Shown: positions 19,264-28,749, numbered from the stretch's first letter. The stretch is DNA of 64,000 bases from Paraburkholderia humisilvae (GCF_902859855.1 NZ_CADIKH010000013.1:124001-188000); one strand, 5' to 3'. Numbers and translations: made by a program. The notes: a model not told the origin generated them from the letters alone.

Positions 19264-19281
19264 TTAGAAACGGGTTTCTAA
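19264..19281. promoter_or_regulatory. Palindromic operator, PsrA-type GAAAC-N2-GTTTC
   Basis: The arms TTAGAAAC and GTTTCTAA form a perfect 8+8 inverted repeat around GG. The core agrees with the published PsrA motif (G/C)AAAC-N2-4-GTTT(G/C). On the minus strand a TTGAAA hexamer (19288-19293) that could serve as a -35 lies just upstream, so a bound repressor would cover the promoter of tetR and the beta-oxidation genes. Confidence 0.7.
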
Positions 19282-19412
19282 CCAGGTTTTCAATTTTGCG
19301 TCATCCGTCTTCGACGCGATGCCAATTTTTTAGAGTTATTTGTCTGCATTTTTTGTTGTGGCCTGGCTTGCTTCCGGAAGGATTCCGACGCGGCGGGTCG
19401 GCCCCGTTGCGG

Positions 19413-20669
19413 CTAGTCGTAGCCGCCGACGGTGATCAGCTTCATCAGCGCGCGGTAGCCCTGGTACATGAACCAGTTGAGGAATTGCTCGGAAAGTGGG
19501 CGGGCCTCGTAATGCGCGGCATCGATGCCGCGCGACTCGGCAAACGCGGCAAGAATCGCGCCGCGCAGCTTATCGAGTTCGCGATGCTGGACGAGCACCA
19601 CGTTGGCCTCGTTGTTGAGCACGAGGCTCAAGGCGTCGAGGTTTGAAGAGCCGACCGTACCCCAGTTCGAATCGACGACCGCAACCTTGCCGTGCAGCAT
19701 GGTTTTCTCGTACTCGGCGATCTTGACGCCGGCGCGCAGCAACGAGCGGTACAGGAACGGCACCGCATAGTCCAGGATGGGGAACTCCTTTCTGCCGATT
19801 ACGAGCCGCACGTCGACGCCTCGCTGCGCGGCCAGCGTCAGCGCACGCCTGAGCTTGCGGCCCGGCATGAAGTAGGGGTTCGCGAGCAACACCTCTGAGC
19901 GTGCCTGGCCGATCGCGGTCAGATACGCCTTTTCGATCGCACGACGGTTGACGATATTGTCGCGCGCGACGAACGCGACGGACGGCTCCGCGGCCGCACG
20001 GACGTCACTGCTGCGCACGCGCCGCCACGTGCGCACGAACTGATCGGCGACGGCCTGTGCGTCCGTGCCCTCTGTCTCGGGAGCCGCCTTCGGCCGGTGA
20101 CCGAGGCGGATGCGTCGCCACTGCAGATCGAACGCGACCCGCACGTCCGCGACCACCGCGCCGCTCAACTCGACTGCGAAATCCCAGCGCGAATAAGGCA
20201 GACGCGTACCGTTCTGGTCGTAGTCATCGACGATATTGATGCCGCCGCAGTACGCGTACGTGTCATCGACCACGGCTAGCTTGCGGTGCGTGCGTGAGAA
20301 ACCGAAGCGGCCGAACAGATGCGGGTTGTAGATCCGATGCTCAATGCCTGCCGCGGCCCAGTCCGCGAACATCGGCAAGCGCTCGGTGCCGATGCCGTCG
20401 GTAATCACGCGCACGTGAACGCCACGCGCAGCGGCGCGCAGCAACGCGGCGGACACGTCGTGCCCTGCCTGGTCGTCGGCAAAGATGTACGTTTCGAGCG
20501 TGACGAAGCGGGTGGCCGCGTCGACGCGTTCGATCAGCGCGGCAAAATAAGCGTCGCCGGAACTGAAGAGCCGCACGTCATTGCCGGTCGTGAAGCGGTA
20601 GCGCGACCGGTAGCGACGACCAATCAGCCTCTGTCCGAAGTTGGCGAAACGGCGCCGGCCGCCGCTCAT
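19413..20669 (-). CDS. clsB: Cardiolipin synthase ClsB
   Basis: A 418-residue phospholipase-D-superfamily enzyme with two HKD motifs: HRKLAVVDDTYAYCGG near residue 127 and LHGKVAVVDSNWGTVGSSN near 325. ClsB-type enzymes condense phosphatidyl lipids to cardiolipin at the inner membrane. The absence of N-terminal membrane helices favours ClsB over ClsA. Its ATG overlaps the stop of the upstream Nudix gene by the ATGA arrangement, so translation is coupled. Confidence 0.88.
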   Translation of the reverse strand: MSGGRRRFANFGQRLIGRRYRSRYRFTTGNDVRLFSSGDAYFAALIERVDAATRFVTLETYIFADDQAGHDVSAALLRAAARGVHVRVITDGIGTERLPMFADWAAAGIEHRIYNPHLFGRFGFSRTHRKLAVVDDTYAYCGGINIVDDYDQNGTRLPYSRWDFAVELSGAVVADVRVAFDLQWRRIRLGHRPKAAPETEGTDAQAVADQFVRTWRRVRSSDVRAAAEPSVAFVARDNIVNRRAIEKAYLTAIGQARSEVLLANPYFMPGRKLRRALTLAAQRGVDVRLVIGRKEFPILDYAVPFLYRSLLRAGVKIAEYEKTMLHGKVAVVDSNWGTVGSSNLDALSLVLNNEANVVLVQHRELDKLRGAILAAFAESRGIDAAHYEARPLSEQFLNWFMYQGYRALMKLITVGGYD

Positions 20670-21154
20670 ACGAGACGTCCCTCGCCGCGTGCGCTCACGC
20701 GCGCGGGCAATTGCAGGATCGCGTCACGGTTCGACCACGAAAAACATTTTGCCGCCGCTTCGACATATGGCAGCCAGATATGCGCGGTGTGCTCGCGCGG
20801 CGCGAGCGTGACTTCGAGGCGGCGTGGCACCTGCAGGCTGAACCAGTGTTCGGTGTTGATCGTCACGCCTTCCGCATAGCGATGCCGCCATTCAGGGAAG
20901 ATCTCGAACCGGATCTGATGATGCCAGTCGACCAGCGCGTCGCGCGGCACCGTCTGCGCGCCGACGATGATGCCCGTCTCCTCGGCCACCTCGCGGGCCG
21001 CCGTCTGCGCGAACGGCTCGTCCGGATCGTTGCGCGCACCCGTCACCGATTGCCACAGCGCCGGGCGATCGGCCCGCTCGATCAACAGCACATCGAGCTC
21101 GGGCGTGAAAATCACGACAAGCACGGATTCGGGAATCTTCGGCGGTTTCGGCAT
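20666..21154 (-). CDS. nudB: Dihydroneopterin triphosphate diphosphatase, Nudix family
   Basis: A 162-residue Nudix hydrolase. The Nudix box is seen as GARNDPDEPFAQTAAREVAEETGI (about residues 39-62, split by a short insert), with the essential REVAEE glutamates. The PESVLVVIFTP opening and the VDWHHQIRFEIFPEWRHRYAEG middle are typical of NudB, which removes pyrophosphate from dihydroneopterin triphosphate in folate synthesis. The aspS-nudB-clsB order is common in beta-proteobacteria. It overlaps clsB by 4 bp. Confidence 0.85.
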   Translation of the reverse strand: MPKPPKIPESVLVVIFTPELDVLLIERADRPALWQSVTGARNDPDEPFAQTAAREVAEETGIIVGAQTVPRDALVDWHHQIRFEIFPEWRHRYAEGVTINTEHWFSLQVPRRLEVTLAPREHTAHIWLPYVEAAAKCFSWSNRDAILQLPARVSARGEGRLV

Positions 21155-21226
21155 GAGTCGTCTGTCGGAAAGCGTCGGCGACGCAGGTCGATCGGTGAGT
21201 GTTCACCGCGAATGTAACGCAAAAAG

Positions 21227-21256
21227 CGAAAAAGGCGCTATCAAGCGCCTTTTTCG
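21227..21256 (-). terminator. Intrinsic terminator after aspS
   Basis: A 12-bp perfect stem (CGAAAAAGGCGC with its complement) closes a TATCAA loop. It reads into a T run on the minus strand, 95 bp after the aspS stop and before nudB. The symmetric A/T flanks mean it could work in both directions. Confidence 0.8.
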
Positions 21257-21351
21257 TGCGTGGCATCGACCGCCTTGCGAAGCGGTTCCGCGAGCGGCGC
21301 CCGCCTGCCACTTCGCGGTCATTGCGACATCATGAAGCCGTTGTTACGCCC

Positions 21352-23154
21352 TCATTGCGTCTTCTGCTCCGACTGGCGCAGACGGATATGCAGCTCGCGC
21401 AACTGCCGTTCGTCGACTTCGCTCGGCGCCTGCGTGAGCAGGTCTTGCGCGCGCTGCGTCTTCGGGAAGGCGATCACGTCGCGGATCGAGTCCGCGCCGG
21501 CCATCATCGTCACGATCCGGTCGAGGCCGAACGCGATACCGCCATGCGGCGGCGCGCCGTACTGCAACGCGTCGAGCAGGAAGCCGAACTTCAGGCGCGC
21601 TTCTTCCGCGTCGATCTTCAACGCGCGGAAAACCTTGCTCTGTACATCTTCCTGATAGATACGCACCGAACCGCCGCCGATTTCCCACCCGTTCAGCACC
21701 ATGTCGTAAGCCTTCGCGAGGCAACGACCCGGGTCGGTTTCGAGGAATTCGAGATGTTCGTCTTTCGGACTGGTGAACGGATGGTGCGCCGCGACGTAGC
21801 GGTTCTCTTCCTCGTCGTACTCGAACATCGGGAAGTCGATCACCCACAGCGGCTGCCAGCCCGATTCGACAAGGCCGTTCGCCTTGCCGAACTCCGAATG
21901 GCCGATCTTCAGACGCAGCGCGCCGAGACTGTCGTTGACGACTTTCGCGCGGTCGGCCGCGAAGAAGATGATGTCGCCGTCCTGCGCGCCGGTGCGCTCG
22001 ATGATCGCCGCGACGGCCGCGTCATGCAGGTTCTTGACGATCGGACTTTGCAGACCGTCACGGCCCTTCGCGACTTCGTTGACCTTGATCCACGCGAGGC
22101 CCTTCGCGCCGTAGATGCGCACGAACTCGGTATAACTATCGATGTCGCCCCGCGACAGCTCGCCGCCCTTCGGAACGCGCAGCGCCGCGACACGGCCATC
22201 CTTCGTGTTGGCCGGCGCGCTGAACACCTTGAATTCGACATCCTTCACCGCGTCGGTGAGATCGGTGAACTCGAGTTTCACGCGCAGGTCCGGCTTGTCC
22301 GAACCGAAGCGGCGCATCGCTTCCGAGTACTTCATCACCGGGAACGGGTCGTTGAGCTCGACGCCGATCGTTTCCTTGAACACGTGGCGGATCATCGCTT
22401 CGAACAGATCGCGAATTTCCTGCTCGCGCAGGAACGACGTCTCGCAGTCGATCTGCGTGAATTCCGGCTGACGGTCCGCACGCAGGTCTTCGTCGCGGAA
22501 GCACTTCGTGATCTGGTAGTAGCGGTCGAAGTTCGCGACCATCAGCAACTGCTTGAAAAGCTGCGGCGATTGCGGCAGCGCGAAGAACTGGCCCGCATTC
22601 ACGCGCGACGGCACCAGATAGTCGCGCGCGCCTTCCGGCGTGCTCTTCGTGAGCATCGGCGTTTCAATGTCGATAAAGCCTTGCGCGTCGAGATACTTGC
22701 GCACTTCCATGGCGACGCGATAGCGCAAGCGCAGGTTGTGCTGCATCTGCGGACGGCGCAGATCGAGCACGCGGTGCGTGAGACGCGTGGTTTCCGAGAG
22801 GTTATCGTCGTCGAGCTGGAACGGCGGCGTGACCGACGCGTTCAGCACGATCAGCTCGTGGCACAGCACTTCGATCTTGCCGCTTTTCAGCCCTGCGTTG
22901 GTCGTGCCTTCCGGACGGTTGCGCACGACGCCCTTGATTTGCACGCAGAATTCGTTGCGCACGCCTTCGGCGGTCTTGAACATCTCGGCGCGGTCGGGAT
23001 CGCACACGACCTGAACGAGGCCTTCGCGGTCGCGCAGGTCGATGAAGATGACGCCGCCGTGGTCGCGGCGCCGTTGCACCCAGCCGCACAGCGATACGCT
23101 TTGGCCGAGCAGGTGTTCGGTCACCAGACCGCAGTATTCAGATCTCATCGACAT
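21352..23154 (-). CDS. aspS: Aspartyl-tRNA synthetase
   Basis: A 600-residue class II synthetase charging tRNA-Asp (and probably tRNA-Asn in this lineage). The N-terminal OB-fold anticodon domain contains CGWVQRRRDHGGVIFIDLRDREG. Motif 2 is FRDEDLRADRQPEFTQID and motif 3 is GIAFGLDRIV. The bacterial GAD insert is in the middle. The start could be either of two ATGs two codons apart (23154 or 23148). Confidence 0.97.
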   Translation of the reverse strand: MSMRSEYCGLVTEHLLGQSVSLCGWVQRRRDHGGVIFIDLRDREGLVQVVCDPDRAEMFKTAEGVRNEFCVQIKGVVRNRPEGTTNAGLKSGKIEVLCHELIVLNASVTPPFQLDDDNLSETTRLTHRVLDLRRPQMQHNLRLRYRVAMEVRKYLDAQGFIDIETPMLTKSTPEGARDYLVPSRVNAGQFFALPQSPQLFKQLLMVANFDRYYQITKCFRDEDLRADRQPEFTQIDCETSFLREQEIRDLFEAMIRHVFKETIGVELNDPFPVMKYSEAMRRFGSDKPDLRVKLEFTDLTDAVKDVEFKVFSAPANTKDGRVAALRVPKGGELSRGDIDSYTEFVRIYGAKGLAWIKVNEVAKGRDGLQSPIVKNLHDAAVAAIIERTGAQDGDIIFFAADRAKVVNDSLGALRLKIGHSEFGKANGLVESGWQPLWVIDFPMFEYDEEENRYVAAHHPFTSPKDEHLEFLETDPGRCLAKAYDMVLNGWEIGGGSVRIYQEDVQSKVFRALKIDAEEARLKFGFLLDALQYGAPPHGGIAFGLDRIVTMMAGADSIRDVIAFPKTQRAQDLLTQAPSEVDERQLRELHIRLRQSEQKTQ

Positions 23155-23218
23155 GATGTTTGTCTTTCGTTTTGCGTGAGTGAACGGTGCACGGCGCCTG
23201 TTGCGCCATGCACCGGCA

Positions 23219-23878
23219 TTACATGGGAGGCTCGACAGGCGTGCGGCGCGCCGGCGTCACCGGCTGCGGCGCGGGCGGCGCGACGACGCCCATCGAGACG
23301 ATGTACTTGAGCGCCGCCTCGACCGACATATCGAGCTCGACCACATCGCTCCTCGGCACCATCAGGAAGAAACCCGACGTCGGGTTCGGCGTGGTCGGCA
23401 CGTAGACGCTCACGCAGTCTTCCTTCAGGTGATTGACCACGTCGCCGCCGGGAATGCCGGTCAGGAACGCGATCGTATACGCGCCGCGGCGCGGGTATTC
23501 GATCAGCAGCGCCTTGCGAAACGCGTTGCCCTTCGATGACAGCAGCGTGTCCGACACCTGCTTCACGCTCGTGTACAGCGGACCGACCATCGGAATGCGC
23601 GCGACGATCAGTTCCCACCAGCCGACGAGCTTCTGCCCAATGAAATTCTGCGTCAACAACCCGACGACGAAGATAAAAGCTATCGTCAGCACCGCGCCGA
23701 GGCCTGGCAGGCGGAAACCAAACAGATTTTCGGGGCGCCACGCGCGCGGCAGCAATAGCAGCGTCTGATCCATCGTGCCGATGATGAGGCCAAGCACCCA
23801 CAGCGTGATGGCGAGAGGCACCAGCACCAGCAGGCCGGTCAGGAATACCGATTTGAGCGTCGTCTTTTTCGTCGTCAT
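23219..23878 (-). CDS. DUF502 inner-membrane protein
   Basis: A 219-residue membrane protein of unknown function. TM helix 1 is about residues 10-33 and TM helix 2 about 58-80. A soluble domain follows with IPMVGPLYTSVKQV and PTTPNPTSGFFLMVP, which are DUF502 hallmarks. The proline-rich tail is probably disordered. It sits between fmdB and aspS, a conserved arrangement in Burkholderiales. No catalytic residues are evident. Confidence 0.85.
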   Translation of the reverse strand: MTTKKTTLKSVFLTGLLVLVPLAITLWVLGLIIGTMDQTLLLLPRAWRPENLFGFRLPGLGAVLTIAFIFVVGLLTQNFIGQKLVGWWELIVARIPMVGPLYTSVKQVSDTLLSSKGNAFRKALLIEYPRRGAYTIAFLTGIPGGDVVNHLKEDCVSVYVPTTPNPTSGFFLMVPRSDVVELDMSVEAALKYIVSMGVVAPPAPQPVTPARRTPVEPPM

Positions 23879-23961
23879 TTGCTTTGCCAGAAATCCGCGC
23901 GGACGTTGCCTCGCACGGCGTGGCCGCCGCCTTGCGGGCGGCTCGACCGCTTGTGCACTGC

Positions 23962-24348
23962 CTAACTGCTGCTTGCGCCGCCCGACGCGGCCGGCGCGGC
24001 GGCCGACGTGGAAGGTGCGGAGGACGTGGCTTCAGTGGTGCCGCCCGACGCGTCGGCCGAGCCGGACTTGCCGCCTTCGGGCGATGCCCCTGCGCTACTG
24101 CCGTCGCCGTTGCTATTGCCGTTCTTTTCGGATGCGTTCGACGCATTCGACGCGTTCGAATTGCCGCCACTACGGAAATCGGTAACGTACCAGCCCGAGC
24201 CTTTCAGCTGAAAGCCCGCGGCGGTGACCTGCTTGCGGAACGTTTCAGCTCCGCACTCCGGGCAACGCGTCAGCGGGACGTCGCTCAGTTTCTGAAGCAC
24301 GTCTTTCCCGAAGCCGCAGGACTCGCAACGGTATGAGTAGATCGGCAT
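23962..24348 (-). CDS. FmdB-type zinc-ribbon protein
   Basis: The N-terminal 40-60 residues form the FmdB/CxxC_CXXC_SSSS zinc ribbon: MPIYSYRCESCG and CPECGAE provide four cysteines. GFQLKGSGWYVTDF follows. The remaining half (about 60-128) is low-complexity, with repeated NAS units and Gly/Ser/Ala-rich sequence. The family's role is unclear (regulatory in the methylotroph FmdB, otherwise unknown). It is first in the run fmdB-DUF502-aspS. Confidence 0.85.
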   Translation of the reverse strand: MPIYSYRCESCGFGKDVLQKLSDVPLTRCPECGAETFRKQVTAAGFQLKGSGWYVTDFRSGGNSNASNASNASEKNGNSNGDGSSAGASPEGGKSGSADASGGTTEATSSAPSTSAAAPAASGGASSS

Positions 24349-24558
24349 GACCTTTGTCCCTACAGAAATCTTGGAAGCGCTTGCAAAGCCTTGAATTATA
24401 GCCGCAAACGGTGTCGACTCCCGGAAATCGGGTGTCGGGCGACACCGTGGCGTTCACGGAGAACGGAACACCGAGACTGACTTCTGGCGGCCGTCCTTTG
24501 GTGCCGGGCGGTGGCCTTAAACAGCGCCCGCATTAAATAAGGGCGGCCAGCGCGAGAA

Positions 24559-25227
24559 TCAAGTACGCGAGCTGCGCGAAGGCGCCCGCCGACGCCACGT
24601 CAACCATCGCTCGCGGCCCGCAAAGACCTCGATCGAATCGGCGACGGGTTCGTCTTCGATCAGCTCGAATGACGGTGCGAGGAGCGCGTCAAGTTCCGCG
24701 CGCTCGATGGCGAACGGCGGCCCCTTTTCAGTCGCCGCGATGAAAAAGAAGCCGGCCAGCCATCCACCTTCGTGCAGTAACAACGCCATCCGCCTCGCGT
24801 AGTCGTCGCGACGCGCGAGCGGCAACGCGCACAGAAACGCGCGTTCATAGATCCAGCCAGACGTGACCGGCGGTTGATAAGCGAAGAAATCCGCCTGTTC
24901 GACGGCTGCGGCGTGTGGGCCCATTTGCGCGCGCGCCCGCTCGACCGCCCGCGGCGCGAAATCGATCGCGCGTACCGGCCAGCCGCGCTCGGCAAGCCAA
25001 CGCGCCTCCCACGCGCTGCCGCAGCCCGGAATCAGCACCGGCACGGGCGTGTGGCGCGCGGCGAACGACGCGAAAGCGGCCGGCACGCCGGCCTGATCCC
25101 ACGGCGTGAAACCTTGCGCGAAGCGCTCGTCCCAGAAGTCCGCCGCGTTCGGATCGCGGCTTGAGAATTCGGGCGCCGCTGGATGCAGCGATCCGGGAGG
25201 CTCCGGCGGCTGTTGAGGTTTGGTCAT
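24559..25227 (-). CDS. TPMT-family SAM-dependent methyltransferase
   Basis: A 222-residue thiopurine S-methyltransferase-like protein. FWDERFAQGFTPWDQAG (about residues 31-47) is the family opening. The SAM loop is VLIPGCGSAWEARWLAERGW, and VRAIDFAPRAVERA supplies the acidic ribose contact. The natural substrate in bacteria is usually unknown (selenium or tellurium compounds, thiols). It lies about 60 bp upstream of the ubiB stop region, same strand, but a functional link with ubiquinone synthesis is not evident. Confidence 0.82.
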   Translation of the reverse strand: MTKPQQPPEPPGSLHPAAPEFSSRDPNAADFWDERFAQGFTPWDQAGVPAAFASFAARHTPVPVLIPGCGSAWEARWLAERGWPVRAIDFAPRAVERARAQMGPHAAAVEQADFFAYQPPVTSGWIYERAFLCALPLARRDDYARRMALLLHEGGWLAGFFFIAATEKGPPFAIERAELDALLAPSFELIEDEPVADSIEVFAGRERWLTWRRRAPSRSSRT

Positions 25228-25291
25228 CGACTTTCCTCGCTATCGTACGGCGGCACGGGCGTGAGCCGTCAGTTTGCCGCTGCGCGGCCAC

Positions 25292-26869
25292 TCAGCCGCC
25301 GTACGCGAACGCGATCCATGCGCGCGCGAGCACCGCGCCGACGCCGACCGCGACACCGAACATCAGCAGCCCCTGCAGCAGCCGGTTGGTCCGCTTCTGT
25401 TCGAGCAGAATCTGGCGAATCGTTTCGTCATTGACGCCACGCTGCGCATCGTGCCGAAGCGCAAGCGCCTGGTGCACAAGTCGCGGCAACTGCGGCAGCG
25501 TCTTGCTCCATTGCGGCGCCTCTATCTTCAGCCGCTCGTACCAGCCGCGCAAGCCGATCTGCTCGTTCATCCAGCGCTCGAGATAAGGCTTCGCCGTCTT
25601 CCACAGATCGAGTTCGGGATCGAGCGAGCGGCCGAGACCTTCGACATTGAGCATCGTCTTTTGCAGCAGCACCAGCTGCGGCTGGATCTCGACGTTAAAG
25701 CGCCGCGATGTCGAGAAGAGCCGCATCAGCACCTGGCCGAGCGAGATGTCTTTCAGCGCGCGGTCAAAGTAAGGCTCGCAGACCGCGCGTATCGCGCTTT
25801 CCAGTTCCTCGACGCGCGTGTTGGACGGCACCCAGCCCGACTCGAGGTGCAGCGTCGCGACGCGATGATAGTCGCGTTTGAAGAACGCGAGAAAGTTCTG
25901 CGCGAGGTAGTTCTTGTCGAAGTCCGACAGCGCGCCGACGATCCCGAAGTCGAGTGCGATATAACGTCCGAAGTGCGCCGGGTCGAGACTCACCTGGATA
26001 TTGCCGGGGTGCATGTCCGCGTGAAAAAAGCCATCGCGAAAGACTTGCGTAAAAAAAATCTCGACGCCTTCGCGCGCGAGCTTCGGAATATCGACGCCGG
26101 CCGCGCGCAGCGTTTCAACCTGACTGATCGGCACGCCGACCATGCGCTCCATCACGAGCACGTTCGGCGTGCAGAACTCCCAGTACATCTCAGGCACGAG
26201 CAGCAGATCCAGTCCGGCGAAGTTGCGCCGTAACTGGCTGCCGTTCGCGGCCTCGCGCATCAGGTCGAGTTCGTCGTGCAGATACTTGTCGAATTCGGCG
26301 ACCACTTCGCGCGGCTTGAGCCGTTTGCCGTCCGCCCACAGCCGTTCAGCCCACACGGCGATATCGCGCAGCAGCGCGAGGTCCGAGTCGATCACGGGCA
26401 GCATGTTGGGGCGCAGCACCTTGACCGCCACCGACTTGCCCGCATGCTGACCGGCCTTCACCGTCGCGAAGTGCACCTGCGCGATCGATGCACTCGCGAC
26501 CGGCACACGTTCGAAATCGTCGAACAGTACGCTGACCGGCGCGCCCAGCGCCTTCTCGATGATCGAGATCGCGACATCGGAGTCAAACGGCGGCACCTGG
26601 TCCTGCAGCTTCGCAAGCTCAATCGCGATGTCGGGACTCAGCAGGTCGCGCCGCGTCGACAGCACCTGGCCGAACTTCACGAAGATCGGCCCGAGGCTCT
26701 CGAGCGCGAGACGCAACCGCAGGCCGGGCGGGTCTTCGAATTTGCGGCCGATCGTCGTGATACGCAGCAGCAAGCGCACACGACGATCGTTGATGCGGCT
26801 CAGCATCATCTCGTCGAGACCGAACCGGATGACAGTAAAGAAAATCTTGAGAAAGCGCAGAAAACGCAT
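25292..26869 (-). CDS. ubiB: UbiB, atypical kinase for ubiquinone biosynthesis
   Basis: A 525-residue ABC1/ADCK protein. The KxGQ motif region is FVKFGQVLSTRRDLLS, the ATP-binding Ala-rich loop is ASIAQVHFA, and the catalytic and metal residues are FFHADMHPGNI and ALDFGIVG. Two hydrophobic helices at the extreme C-terminus anchor it in the membrane. It supports UbiJ/UbiK-organised hydroxylation steps. It follows ubiJ by 15 bp, so the two are one unit. Confidence 0.95.
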   Translation of the reverse strand: MRFLRFLKIFFTVIRFGLDEMMLSRINDRRVRLLLRITTIGRKFEDPPGLRLRLALESLGPIFVKFGQVLSTRRDLLSPDIAIELAKLQDQVPPFDSDVAISIIEKALGAPVSVLFDDFERVPVASASIAQVHFATVKAGQHAGKSVAVKVLRPNMLPVIDSDLALLRDIAVWAERLWADGKRLKPREVVAEFDKYLHDELDLMREAANGSQLRRNFAGLDLLLVPEMYWEFCTPNVLVMERMVGVPISQVETLRAAGVDIPKLAREGVEIFFTQVFRDGFFHADMHPGNIQVSLDPAHFGRYIALDFGIVGALSDFDKNYLAQNFLAFFKRDYHRVATLHLESGWVPSNTRVEELESAIRAVCEPYFDRALKDISLGQVLMRLFSTSRRFNVEIQPQLVLLQKTMLNVEGLGRSLDPELDLWKTAKPYLERWMNEQIGLRGWYERLKIEAPQWSKTLPQLPRLVHQALALRHDAQRGVNDETIRQILLEQKRTNRLLQGLLMFGVAVGVGAVLARAWIAFAYGG

Positions 26870-26884
26870 GGTTGAGCCCGGTGA

Positions 26885-27529
26885 CTAGCGCGTGCCGCGC
26901 GCGTTGGCGGCGGCACCCGGCGCAGCATTGCCGCGGGCTTCGACCTTCTGTTCAAGGCGCTCGATGCGCTTTTCGACGCGCGCCAGCGTGTCACGGGCAC
27001 GCGCGAGTTCCGCGTTAAAGCCTTCGAGCGCGCCGCGCCGCACGAGCTGCGGATCTTCATCGAGCAGGTACTCGGCAACCGAGTCAAGCAGATTACGCCC
27101 GCTGCGGCGCGCCTGGTCGCTCGCCGAGCGCGCCAGGCTTGCGATCCGCCATGCCGGCCCGTCGCCGATCAGGCGTGCGAGATCTTCCTCCGGCTCCCAG
27201 CGCAGATGCTCGGCGAGCTTCGCGATCAACGTAGCGAACTCCGCATCGCCTTCGATCTTCACATGCTTCATCACCGCCGCCTGGCCGCCTTGCACGAATA
27301 CGGGCAGCGCGTCGGCTGGCACCGACACCGTGACATCCACCTGCTGTGCCGCGCTTTCGTCGACGGCGGCGACGTAGCCTTCCGGCTGCACCAGCAGCGT
27401 CATTTCGACCGGGGAACACGATAGCCGGGCGATCTTCCCGGCATACGGAGCGAGGCGCTCGCGAGCCCACGATTCGCGGGCAAGCAGATGGTTGACAGCA
27501 GCAGCGAAGGGCTTGGCGGCAAGAGTCAT
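26885..27529 (-). CDS. ubiJ: UbiJ, SCP2-domain ubiquinone biosynthesis accessory factor
   Basis: A 214-residue protein beginning MTLAAKPFAAAVNHLL. An SCP2 lipid-binding domain (about 15-115) is followed by a C-terminal coiled coil (NAELARARDTLARVEKRIER region). UbiJ binds polyprenyl intermediates and scaffolds the Ubi enzyme complex. The longer open frame runs through a terminator hairpin, so the ATG at 27529 is used. It directly precedes ubiB. Confidence 0.9.
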   Translation of the reverse strand: MTLAAKPFAAAVNHLLARESWARERLAPYAGKIARLSCSPVEMTLLVQPEGYVAAVDESAAQQVDVTVSVPADALPVFVQGGQAAVMKHVKIEGDAEFATLIAKLAEHLRWEPEEDLARLIGDGPAWRIASLARSASDQARRSGRNLLDSVAEYLLDEDPQLVRRGALEGFNAELARARDTLARVEKRIERLEQKVEARGNAAPGAAANARGTR

Positions 27530-27543
27530 CGAGTGTTGGAATG

Positions 27544-27579
27544 AAAAAACCCGCGCAAGCGGCTTGCCTGCGCGGGTTC
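27544..27579 (-). terminator. Intrinsic terminator between the Tim44-domain gene and ubiJ
   Basis: A 13-bp stem (AACCCGCGCAAGC pairing with its near-complement, one mismatch) is followed on the minus strand by six T residues. It lies about 130 bp past the Tim44-domain gene and ends just before the ubiJ start. Confidence 0.85.
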
Positions 27580-27709
27580 CTATTGTAGCGTCCGTTCTCT
27601 TTCTGGCCTCCTCTGCCGAACGGCCTATTGACCCTTCCGGGACGCTGAACGGACTCTTCACCGCGCGTTCTTTACCGCGCTGGCCGTCCCGGCTGACGCG
27701 GTGGCGAAC

Positions 27710-28711
27710 TCAATGATGCGTAACCTGCTGAATGCCCGCCAACAACCAGCCTTCGCCGGTCTTCGTCGACTTCGACAGGTTCCAGATTTCAACGAACGGT
27801 TCGGCCGAGCCGCCGATCGTCTCGCGAATCAGGCCAGAGAAACGCACGCTCGCGAGGTGTTCGTCGCCGCGGTCTTCGATGCCGAGCAGATCGGCGTCCA
27901 GTTGCACGACGTCGGTCTGGTTGCGCTCCGGACCGCGCGAATCAACATCGATCTTGACCTCCGCGAACATCTCAGGCGTCGTGAACTCGCGGATGTCGGC
28001 CATGTTGCCGGCATCCCATGCCTCCTGCAGACGCACGAAGTACACCTTCGCGTTGCGCAGGAACGCCTGCCCATCGAAGTTCGCGGGCAGTGCCGGCGCG
28101 CTTTCGACACGCGGCATGCTCAGCGGATTGCCTTGCGGCTCAAGATACGAACCGCTCGGCGGCGCGGTGTAACGCGGCTCCTGCGAGTAGCCGGTGCCGC
28201 CCGCATTGAGGGTCGGCGAGCCGCCGGCATAGGCCGGCGTGCTCGCGCCGCGCTTGCGGCCGACGAACTTGCGGATCAACCAGATCGCCACAAACGCGAT
28301 TAGCGCGATAACAAGGAAGTTGGCCATCGCGCCCGCGAACGCCTCGCCGAGCCCGAAGTGCGACAGCAGCGCCGCGATGCCGAGACCCGCCGCGAGGCCC
28401 GCGATCGGACCGAGCCAGCGCGAGCGGTTAGGCTGCGGCGCGGGTGCCGCGGCAGGCGCCGGCTGCGTGCGCTGCATCTGCGCACCTTGCCCCGGCTGGC
28501 TGGGCTGGGACGGCGGCGTCGACTGGCGCTGCATCATCGACGAATCGTTCGACTGCCGGCCGAAACTGCGCCCGCCGCCCATCCGCCTTGCTTCCGCGTC
28601 AAGCGAAGCCAGTGTGCCGACGGTGAGCAAACCAACCATGGCGAGCAGCCCGATTCTCCTCGCCCATGGCCTCAAAACCTTACGATGAGATAACAAGTTC
28701 GAATCGGACAT
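27710..28711 (-). CDS. Tim44-like domain membrane protein
   Basis: A 333-residue protein starting MSDSNLLSHRK. One membrane or signal helix is at about 18-38, followed by a Gly/Ser/Gln/Pro-rich linker (45-100). A hydrophobic glycine-rich double segment (about 103-155) comes next, and a C-terminal Tim44/MBA1-like domain is at about 200-333 (FDGQAFLRNAKVYFVRLQEAWD, WNLSKSTKTGEGWLLAGIQQV). Bacterial Tim44-domain proteins are membrane-associated and of unclear role. It lies between ubiE and ubiJ on the same strand but is closed off by a terminator. Confidence 0.82.
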   Translation of the reverse strand: MSDSNLLSHRKVLRPWARRIGLLAMVGLLTVGTLASLDAEARRMGGGRSFGRQSNDSSMMQRQSTPPSQPSQPGQGAQMQRTQPAPAAAPAPQPNRSRWLGPIAGLAAGLGIAALLSHFGLGEAFAGAMANFLVIALIAFVAIWLIRKFVGRKRGASTPAYAGGSPTLNAGGTGYSQEPRYTAPPSGSYLEPQGNPLSMPRVESAPALPANFDGQAFLRNAKVYFVRLQEAWDAGNMADIREFTTPEMFAEVKIDVDSRGPERNQTDVVQLDADLLGIEDRGDEHLASVRFSGLIRETIGGSAEPFVEIWNLSKSTKTGEGWLLAGIQQVTHH

Positions 28712-28749
28712 TTCTGCAAATTCCTTTAACAAACGAGAGGTTAGGGACG

